Under the pieces are notes generated by a model. It had not been told where the DNA came from. It saw nothing but the letters and a program-made list of their open reading frames with translations, and made no database searches. 64,000 nt of DNA from Plotosus lineatus (taxonomy: Eukaryota; Chordata; Actinopteri; Siluriformes; Plotosidae): assembly GCA_024760905.1 (NCBI GenBank), contig CM045734.1, positions 44,306,064 through 44,370,063 on the forward strand, written 5' to 3'. Below, piece by piece: positions 55,011 to 64,000 of this stretch (position 1 is its first letter; each line of letters starts with the position of its first letter). The position numbers and the translations under genes are program-made.

Positions 55011-55399
55011 AGAAAACGCAGAGGTGAATTTGGTGTTGTTCGATGCAATCCCAGTTAATTTATAGTAAATGGTTGAACACAAAACTCTCGTGCCTTATGT
55101 ACGTGTTTTCCACACACCAGAAATCAGGAAATACTTTTTCACAGCACTGCATATATTTTATTGCAACCTGCTTTGTACTGCAAAGAGAACAAGAAAATTT
55201 TTATTTATAGTATCAGTATGTACTTGGAGTTTTTTTGCTCAGATATGAAGCTCTGTATTGGCACAAACTTTTTTTTTTTTTTAATTATTTGTTCACATAG
55301 CAGCACACAAAGCCTTTGCACTGCATACAGGCCCAGGGTCAAGTTTTGTAAGAACTGTTTGCTTTATTAAAAGTTGTGTAATATTTGTCTGGTATGGTT
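55011..55399. other. no recognised feature
   Basis: AT-rich, no coding frame or repeat recognised. Confidence 0.5.
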
Positions 55400-55416
55400 T
55401 AAGGTTTTATGGTTAG

Positions 55417-55774
55417 GCCAGTGGTGGCCTGGTGGTAAATGGTGCTGGATCACTGATCCTAAGGTTGGGGGGGTTTGAATCCCACTCTCCACAAGGTTGT
55501 CCCTCCCCCCCCCCCCCCCCCCCCCCCCCAGTACAGCTAACTGAGTTATCAAAGGCCGGCGATGTCTCTCACTGTCTATGGTGAGATGTTCATGTAAAAG
55601 AACCATTGCTGACTTTTGACAAGAGGAGCTGCATAACCGTCAGTGTGTTTCCGCCCTGTGATGGCCTGGCGAGCTGCCCCATGCTAAGGGTTGTGTCAGG
55701 AAGGGCATCCGATGTAAAAACCTATGGTGACCCCTGAAGAAAAAGGGAACAGTTGAAAGGAAGAGAAGAAGGTG
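55417..55774 (+). mobile_element. chimeric SINE: B-type segment followed by A-type tail
   Basis: The flanks TAAGGTTTTATGGTTAG (55400-55416) and TAAGGATTTATGGTTAG (55775-55791) differ at one base. Head and body are followed by CCGCCCTGTGATGGCCTGGC (B/D-type) and then directly by TGTGTCAGGAAGGGCATCCG and CCCCTGAAG, GGGAACAGTTGAAAGG, AAGAAGG (RTE-type). The C-run is about 27 long (55503-55529). Confidence 0.88.
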
Positions 55775-55814
55775 TAAGGATTTATGGTTAGTGTGGAGAT
55801 TTTGGGAAAAAGAA

Positions 55815-55818
<4 letters not shown>

Positions 55819-55850
<32 letters not shown>

Positions 55851-56339
55851 AAATCCTAGTTTCAAATATAACACCAAAGCAATCAGAAGCAAGATTCTGG
55901 GTTTGTGCTTCCTAACTGACTGTGTGTGGTTTGGATGGGTTTTCTCTGAGTGCTAAGGTTTTGTTTCCTTCCACAGCTCAGAATGAAATACAAGAATCTT
56001 TCCAAACTGAAACTTGAAAGAAGCCCAGGGTTGCACCGACCATTAATATTTGCCACCTGCGCGTTCCATTTTTCATCCTGAATCTCACCAGATGTTGGAG
56101 TTTATGGACTCTAGATGTGCTTCTGACATCAGTACAGATGAGGAGAGCGTTATTAGGAATACATCATGTAGAATGTCCCTGTCTCGCTGTAACAGTGATG
56201 AGGTCCATGCACAAAACGAGAACATATAATGTTAATGTAATGTTTAAATACTTAGTAGATATAATGCGTAAATGCAAAGTAGTGTCATTAAAGAATGTTT
56301 TGCGAGACAATAGAGCAAAATATCCTATCTGAAATATCC
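55819..56339. other. (CAA)n then unrecognised sequence
   Basis: (CAA)n at 55819-55850. From 55870 there is a weak SINE-D-like snippet (GGTTTTGTTTCCTTCCACAG), then nothing recognisable. Confidence 0.5.
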
Positions 56340-56462
56340 AGCTGTTACTGTTGGGCCCTGAGGCAAGGCCCGTAGTTGTAATTGCGTAGCTGTATAAAAA
56401 TGATCGTTGCGAGTTGCTCTGGATAAGAGCATCAGCTAATCAGCAGACGTGTAAATGTAAAT
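56340..56462 (+). mobile_element. SINE-G 3' fragment
   Basis: CTGTTGGGCCCTGAGGCAAG, GTATAAAAATGATCGTTGCG and GTTGCTCTGGATAAGAGCAT then GTGTAAATGTAAATT. The CTCTGGATAAGAGC hairpin and TGTAAA tail are common to fish SINE/L2 3' ends. Confidence 0.65.
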
Positions 56463-56484
56463 TAATTTTAAACTTCTTTCACTG

Positions 56485-56841
56485 AGGGCAGTGGTGGCCT
56501 AGTGGTACAGGGTGCTGTATCGCTGATCCAAAGGTTGGGGGGGGGGGGGGGTGTTCTAGTCCCACTTTCCACAAGGTTGTCACTGTCCCCCCCCAGTGCA
56601 GCTAACTGGGTTATCAAAGGCCGGCCATGTCTCTCACTGTCTGTGGTGTGAGGCATGTAAAAGAACCATTGCTGTCTTTCAACAAGAGTAGCTGCATAGC
56701 CGTCAGCGTGTTTCCGCCCTGTGATGGCCTGGCGAGTTGTCCAGTTTGTACTCTGCCCTCGCCTGGGATCGGATGAAACGGGCTCCAGCCTCTCTGTGAC
56801 CCTAATTAGGATTAAGCGGTTACAGAATCTGAACTGAACTG
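56485..56841 (+). mobile_element. SINE-B, 14-bp duplication
   Basis: Perfect AACTTCTTTCACTG repeats (56471-56484 and 56842-56855). An extra G-run (56536-56551) has expanded just upstream of the B-box, in addition to the usual C-run. Confidence 0.92.
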
Positions 56842-56855
56842 AACTTCTTTCACTG

Positions 56856-57347
56856 CCTTCATACAAAATTACTAATGATTAATAATATGTAGAGTTCAGG
56901 GCAATATGGTCAGAAATGTGGCTTAGTTATATTATTTAAACATTGAAACTATTTTCAGTCATATTGAGTATTTTTGGTGTTTTATGCCTTTTTATTACAA
57001 TGCCATGTGAGACCGTCTGTTATTTATTTTTGTTTTCCATACATGCTGCTTTGCTGCACCGAGCATGAAATGCATGGGAGAAAAAATTCCAGCTGTAACT
57101 CACCTTGACAGCTGCACCATTACAACACCTCATTAAATTTCTTCTGGTGTGTTCTAAATCATTCTCCAGCTTACATTAAACACTCTGCATGTCACTATAG
57201 CTTTATTCAAGGTAAACAAGCTATATTCATAATCTAAAGTTAGTAATTAATTTGTAGTTAAAATTTACATAATGCCAAAAATTATCCTGAAATATCTTAA
57301 AAGGAAGTTATTTTTCATAGAATTATAGAAAAACAAAAAAAAAAATT
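56856..57347. other. no recognised feature
   Basis: AT-rich, no gene or repeat recognised. Confidence 0.5.
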
Positions 57348-57738
<391 letters not shown>

Positions 57739-57799
57739 GCTTGAGTGCTTGTTGGCCCAGGGCTGGCCTACTGAGCTGTCCAGGGTGTATATGGCTGCT

Positions 57800-58219
57800 T
57801 TCTTTTGAATATCATATATAAACTACATTCTTACGATACAGCACTGGCAACCATTTAAGCCGGTGGATTATACCTTCCCTTGGCAAAAAATAAGTCATGC
57901 TTTTTCAGCAGGGAAGTGATAGAATAATATAGAATTTAAATTCCAGCAACACAAATGGCCTTTTGTTCAACTGCTTAGAGTCCTCCACTGCTCCTACCAT
58001 CATAGCAGTCTGCAGGTACATTACTGGTTATAATGTTTGTATAATATATTTAGTTGTGTGACCTTCACATGCAGTATCCAATCATCTCTTAGTCGTTTCT
58101 AAGCCATCTCACTAATTTTTAGCCCATACACAATACAATGTTGTCTAATTACAATGATTTATAGGCTATTTTGATGAAACTCAAATCAATGATGAACCCT
58201 GTTGAATTTATTGAATCAC
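57800..58219. other. no recognised feature
   Basis: AT-rich, no gene or repeat recognised. Confidence 0.5.
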
Positions 58220-58425
58220 TTTATCCCACCAGGGTCACGGGAGACCAAGCCTATCTCAGCAGACAATGGGTGAAGGCGATGTACATCCTGTACAGCTTGC
58301 CAGACCATCGCAGGGCCAGTTATCCTAACCTATATGCTTTTGGAGTGTAGGAGGAAACCCACGCATACATGGGCAGAGCATGAAAACTCCACACAGAAAC
58401 CAACGAGCCCAGGAGCAGGCGTTTG
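58220..58425 (-). mobile_element. SINE-D, shortened
   Basis: The 3' part (GGTCACGGGAGACCAAGCC, CATCGCAGGGCCAG) and middle body (GGAGTGTAGGAGGAAACCC, AACTCCACACAGAAACC) are present. Head and CA site are lost. Confidence 0.7.
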
Positions 58426-58540
58426 AGTAATATTATTACTAATGTTGTGCTGTAGAGGGCAGCATTGAGCCTACAATGAGTCTATTCACTACGATCCAAT
58501 AGTCTTTTCATTAAAAAATAAAAAATAAAAAAAATAAAAT

Positions 58541-58545
58541 TATAT

Positions 58546-58612
<67 letters not shown>
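58541..58612 (+). repeat. (TA)n microsatellite
   Basis: Nearly pure TA with two AAATA interruptions, about 290 bp upstream of the CpG-rich promoter. Confidence 0.9.
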
Positions 58613-58899
58613 TATACATGATAACTTTGCACATCTGCATAAAATGTAATTTAACTCTATTGGATTGTTACATGTTTATTCTTACCAAAAATACTTTCAC
58701 CGTCGTAAATTAAATATTTTATTAAAACTAATTACTGTAATATGTAAAGAAATAAAAGTTACATTTTTTTTCTTCAAATAAATCGCGAGCATGTATTTTA
58801 AAATACTTTATAAAGAGCGCACAACCCGAATCTCATCCACGACAACAAACCCACGCTAATTTCTCATATTTCTGAGTATCGGGTTTGAGTAACAGTGTC

Positions 58900-59157
58900 C
58901 CTGACTAATGAACTCCTTCGGAAGGCGAGCGCCATCCAATCGCGGCGGCTCAGAGGCGGAGCCTTCTCGGAATCGCTTCTCCTCCCCCCCCGCCCCTCCC
59001 CCCCCCCCGCCTGTGCCGCCTCCCACCTGACGTCATGCGCGAGCGGCCGGTCCGTCGCGAGACGCGAAGATGTGGACGGGCGCGGTAATATAAACTGGCG
59101 GCCAGCCGCTCTCGGAAAGGTGAAACCTCTGGTCGTTTTTTTTTTTTTTAAATCGCG
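58900..59157 (+). promoter_or_regulatory. CpG-rich promoter and 5'UTR
   Basis: CCAAT at 58936-58940, GGCGGAGCC near 58952, a C-rich tract at 58981-59010, a full CRE TGACGTCA at 59028-59035 overlapping CACCTG, then TATAAA at 59089-59094 and, from about 59115, the presumed 5'UTR before the ATG at 59158. CpG is dense over the whole block. The order CCAAT, CRE, TATA, ATG in one direction strongly suggests a plus-strand promoter; cAMP/CREB-type regulation is an inference. Confidence 0.7.
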
Positions 59158-59242
59158 ATGCGGCGGCTCGGAGACGTGAGGTCGGAATCGGGCCGCGTGC
59201 AGCTCCTCGTGCTCATTTCCGCTCATCTTTGCTCGATCACAG
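59158..59242 (+). CDS. first coding exon with signal peptide, gene unidentified
   Basis: 28 codons plus one base, then a perfect splice donor AG|GTGAGT at 59243. The peptide begins MRRLGDVRSESGRVQ and continues LLVLISAHLCSIT, a basic N-region followed by a hydrophobic core, like a secretory signal sequence. A phase-1 boundary straight after a signal peptide is typical of secreted and cell-surface proteins built from phase-1 modules such as immunoglobulin-type domains. The ATG context CGCGATGC is ordinary. No second exon is evident before 64000, so intron 1 would exceed 4.7 kb. The gene cannot be named from 28 residues. Confidence 0.6.
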
Positions 59243-61486
59243 GTGAGTGAGTGAGTGAGTGAGTGAGTCCGTGCGCGCGCGCGCGAGAAAGAGGTCCGGT
59301 GTTGATGCGGAGGCGCTGTCCCTTTTGTGGTGGTGCTGAAACCCTTGGTTTCTGTTTGCTGGTCGCCGGAGCAGCCGTGTTTCGGATGTTTTTTTTTTGT
59401 TGTTTTGTTTTTTACTGCTGAGCATTTAGTTCGGGGAAGATTCTTTGGTGTGAAAGGACCAGTAGCGTTCGCTTAATACTTTCCAAGCTTTACTTTTACT
59501 GAAACGCACTGATCTGTACAAATAAACCGGCGAACAAAGTAAGCACGAGGTAGTTCCAAAGTAGATCATCATAATAAACATCAACAATAGTGACAACAGT
59601 AATAAACTCCGACCTCTCCGCATCACTGTGCCTGAATATATGTGTATATAAAAAAAAAAAACATAATTACTAAAAGTCAAACCAGACCAAGAGAGGGAAA
59701 TTCGTGATCTTTGTTTACGCACACAGTTCCTGGTGGAACTTCTTTTCCATCTCTATGTATTAGTCAAGATAATAAGTATAACATACACGTAGTTACTTTA
59801 ACATGTATCTACATTCAAGTTTGAGAGCTTTTACTCTTCGTGCCTCATCATCATGGAGCGACTCACACAGTCATTAATTAATCATCATCAGACCTCAAGC
59901 TATTTATGCATTCGTTTGTAGGGAATTTTTTTCTCTTCCTGTGCTATTCAAAGTGTTGTTTGTTACGTCTTTCACAAAGATGGTGTAGTTTGTGGTACTG
60001 TACCTGCTGTGTTGTCTTCCTGGCTTGTTTCTCCACCTCACTGTGCCTACCCTGCTTAAATAAACATTAAACAGCAAATCAAAACAAGCAAAAATAATTA
60101 AACAAGGCGACTGCAGCAGGTAGTGTATGAGGACATTGCTCACGCCGCAAACAGTCCCCAGTGTTGCGTGCACATCTGCAATCTTACAGGACTGACATTT
60201 AACTTGATTACTTTTTACAACTAATAACTTTTCTAACAGGCTGTACAATATTAAATTTCTAAGAAAGCACAATTCGTGCTAATTCGTTTGTACAGATACA
60301 GACAAAGAGAGCAGATGAGATACCAGAGTGAGACAATAATAACCTTGGCAACCAGACAGTGATTAATAACGCACTCTGTTGACATGGCGCCTTTGTGTCG
60401 TGAGAATTAAATTCCTTCCCCCCCCCCCAAAAAAAAATCTAAAACATACATGAATTGATAGTTCTCATCTGGGACTGAAACAATTAATGCTCGTCTCCAA
60501 GAAATCTGGTATTCTTCATTCATTCATTTCTGTCCCTGTTATACTTTTCATAACCTTACGGTCAGTGTTCTCTCTGAACAATCACGTAATTATGCTCCTC
60601 TGTATGACTTTCACTTCTATTATTTTGTAACAAAGAGTTCGCGTAGAAGCTTTTCTGAAAGAAAGCACATCTGTTGTACATGTTCTGCCTTCCTTACAGC
60701 AAACCAAGGAACAAACACCCTTTGAGGAAATAAATTCTATCTCCTTTTCTAAGAGAGCGGAAACTGGCCTTGGCAGTAAAGCAAAGATCTAGCAGATGTT
60801 GCTGTTATGTTTAAAAGCTGAAAATTGTACAGTATGTTGGACTTAAAATTGACAGCAGGGCACCACTTTAAAGGCAGTCATTAAAAGACAGGATGGAGGA
60901 GGTGCTGTTATATAATGGCGTTTCATGGTATCATTTCTCTTCTTTAATTTCACAGTTTAAAAAGATACGAGTTGGAGTTTAATAGGTCGTGTTTAACACA
61001 TTGCGAATACTTTTGGATTTATAAATGAATTTATTGAACTAAATTACCATTACCACACAATATACTGCATGCTGGAGGAACTACAGTCAGGCTGAGTGTT
61101 GAAGCGATTCATAAACACTATTGAACTGATAAACAGTACAAAGTGTGCTAGGTGATGTCCAGGGAGCACAGAAAGCATATGCAAAGCTCTGCTGTTTACT
61201 TACATTTATTGCTGTATCGATGGGTAGCGAAAGCGCAGTGATCCGCAGAGGCATGCATAACCATGCTCGAATTATAAGCAGTGTGGTCTCATGGGACAAT
61301 GAGTCACAGCAGACTGAAGGTAGCAGTTTAATCAGATAGATTTTCATGGAGAAACAGATGTCAACCAAGATCTGTGTGTGTGTGTGTGTGTGTATGACTC
61401 TGTTTCAGAAAAGTAAATTCTGCCTTATTGGTCGGTATGTCCATGTTGCTCAGATAGACGGATGGTGTACAGTAATAATAATAATA

Positions 61487-61521
<35 letters not shown>

Positions 61522-61939
61522 ACATGAAGTTCCTTAGTATGGTGTCGAAGCACACTGAGCCACCAGATCAGCTTAAATGTGCTATTTGGCACGGATTGTC
61601 CAAGTCTCTGGAGGGAGGAATGGCATCCTTCCACAGCACCTTCTTTATTTTGGTGTTTGGTGGCGATGGCTCAGCCGGATGAGTTATTTCAAAATCCCTC
61701 AGAGCGGTTCAATCAGGGTGAGGTTTGGTGCAACTCAAAACTGTGACCTTGTACCTTGTGTTTGGGGGGTTGAGTTATCTTAAAGAAATCTCTCTGAGCA
61801 GATAAGAAATGTTTCGTCATAAGATAAAGATGATTAGGTGGAAGAATTTTGTGCTAATTTGAAGTGATGCGTCACTTCAGTGGGGCAAACGTGAGCATAC
61901 AACAAATCTCAGAGCCAGCATTCATTCATTCATTCATTT
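59243..61939 (+). other. presumed intron 1, mostly repeat-free
   Basis: It begins with GTGAGT followed by (GAGT)n and (CG)n. It contains a C-run at 60418-60428, (TG)n at 61373-61392 and (TAA)n plus poly-A at 61473-61518. About 2.7 kb with no SINE is unusual in this window. A block at 61560-61640 (GCACGGATTGTCCAAGTCTC) may be an old transposon but is unassigned. Confidence 0.45.
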
Positions 61940-62815
<876 letters not shown>

Positions 62816-63005
62816 ACATTTTTTTCTTTAATTTGTCACAAATATGTACTACATGATTGGAGGGATTATATTAAACAAGAATGGAAAGAAGGAAAAAATA
62901 GAACTAGAACAAGAGCTGCAGTGGTTTTTGCTGGTCAGTACGAGTTTCAAATATTGTTCAAACAAGTGCGAAGGGCTAATTTATTCATGTAATATTTACT
63001 TTTGG

Positions 63006-63338
63006 GCAGTGGTGGCCTGGTAGTAAAGGTGCTGGATGACTGATCCTAGGGTTGTGGGTTCAAGCCCCACTCTCAACAGGTTGTCACTGCCCCCCCAGTG
63101 CAGCTAACTGGGTTATCAAAGGCCGGCCATGTGTCTCACTGTCTGTGGTGTGAGATTCATGTAAAATAACCATTGCTGACTTTCGTAAAGAGTAGCTGCA
63201 AAGCCGCCAGCGTGTTTCAGCCCTGCGATGGCCTAGGTCTTCTCTACCCTCGCCCGCAGTCAGCTGGGATGGGCGCCAGCCTCCCTGCGACACTAATTAG
63301 GATTAAGCGGTTACAGAAAATGAATGACTATTATTAGC
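63006..63338 (+). mobile_element. SINE-B
   Basis: Head GGGCAGTGGTGGCCTGGTAG, B-box GGGTTCAAGCCCC, body, shortened tail region and ATTAGGATTAAGCGGTTACA, AAAATGAATGA. CTATTATTAG and similar AT sequence follow. Confidence 0.88.
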
Positions 63339-63419
63339 AAGCTGTATTGAGATTTTAAACAAGCTATCATCTGAATGATAAAGCTGAGTGTAGGTGTATG
63401 GTTATTGCCTGTTATTAAG

Positions 63420-63700
63420 ATTCGGCCCCCAACTTACAAAGACCCCTGTGTACGAAATCCCCGGGTTACGAAAAACATTTTCCCGAGTTTCTGTCCCAAA
63501 GATACGAAACAACCGCTTCTTATGAAAAGAAATTCAAAATTCAAACGCGCCAATCAAAATTTCACACGACGCGCGAGTTGCTCTCTCATTCGCTGTCTCT
63601 CAACATCCCGCCCCGCTGGCCTCCTAGATAGAGACAGAAGGAAGCTTCACACTTTAGTTTTTAGTTTAGTGTTTTAAGTTTTTTTTAATTCAGAAAATGT
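63420..63700. other. unassigned, possibly a Tigger-like transposon end
   Basis: CCCCCAACTTACAAAGACCC, CTGTGTACGAAATCC and GGGTTACGAAAAAC resemble the TTACGA-rich ends of the Tigger at 49141. A partner end would lie beyond the window. Confidence 0.3.
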
Positions 63701-63830
63701 TTAATAAATGTGGGCGCATTTGAGCTCATCTGGAATTCCGATCCCTCAAGGAATCAAATTAAAGTTGAGTTTGTCAAGCAGGGAATGCGCTTTGAATTCA
63801 CGTCTTGTGGGTGTGGCCTGCAGTGTGCGG

Positions 63831-63831
<1 letters not shown>

Positions 63832-63879
<48 letters not shown>

Positions 63880-63895
63880 CAGAGAGAGAGGTATG
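63832..63895 (+). repeat. (GA)n microsatellite
   Basis: GA units with two GACA interruptions near 63872, running into (TG)n. Confidence 0.9.
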
Positions 63896-64000
63896 TGTGT
63901 GTTTTAATAAAAGATGTTTAATAATGGTTTAATTGATAAATATGTTAATAAAATGGTTTAATATGTTAATAAAATGTTTAAATGGTTTAATAAATAATTT

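Overview
This is eukaryotic DNA, almost certainly from a ray-finned fish. The evidence is intron-style gene structure, CpG-rich promoters, very dense (CA)n microsatellites, tRNA-derived SINEs, RTE and Rex3-like LINEs, and hAT, pogo/Tigger, Tc1 and piggyBac-type DNA transposons. I cannot name the species. Most of the 64 kb is repeats. I can support only two host-gene pieces: a single-exon MADF-domain gene (43911-44633), and the CpG-rich promoter with a signal-peptide first exon (58900-59242) whose remaining exons lie beyond the window.

Working names for repeats. SINE-A: tRNA-like head, unknown body, 3' part made of RTE 5'UTR plus RTE 3' end. SINE-B: the same head and body, but with the 3' end of SINE-D. 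SINE-D: head like GGTGGCACGGTGGCG and a body with the GTTTGCATGTTCT and GGTTTCCTCC motifs. SINE-C, E, F, G and H are other tRNA-headed families. R1 to R5 are five copies of one RTE-clade LINE.

Layout. 0-4 kb: SINEs, a pogo-type MITE, a hAT remnant with exact ends and a 339-bp tandem duplication. 4.3-7.5 kb: R1, nearly full length. 8-11.9 kb: MITE, SINEs, microsatellites. 12-14.5 kb: R2. 14.6-28.7 kb: many SINE-D copies, often carrying (CA)n, plus L1, Tc1 and MITE fragments. 28.7-31.9 kb: R3, full length with an 18-bp target-site duplication. 33.0-33.2 kb: a foldback fragment containing a hammerhead ribozyme motif. 33.3-37.9 kb: R4 and R5, head to tail on the minus strand. 38-43.5 kb: SINEs, a piggyBac-type MITE and a 1.2-kb pogo-like element. 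43.6-44.6 kb: MADF gene. 44.9-58.5 kb: minisatellites, SINEs and a three-level nest (Rex3-like LINE in Tigger in foldback MITE). 58.9-64 kb: promoter, first exon and presumed first intron.

The repeats are functionally linked. R-type RTE elements encode the endonuclease and reverse transcriptase, and SINE-A carries the RTE 3' end, so it was probably copied by that machinery. SINE-B and SINE-D share another tail and were probably mobilised by a different LINE. One copy (55417-55774) carries both tails in series, which documents a tail switch.
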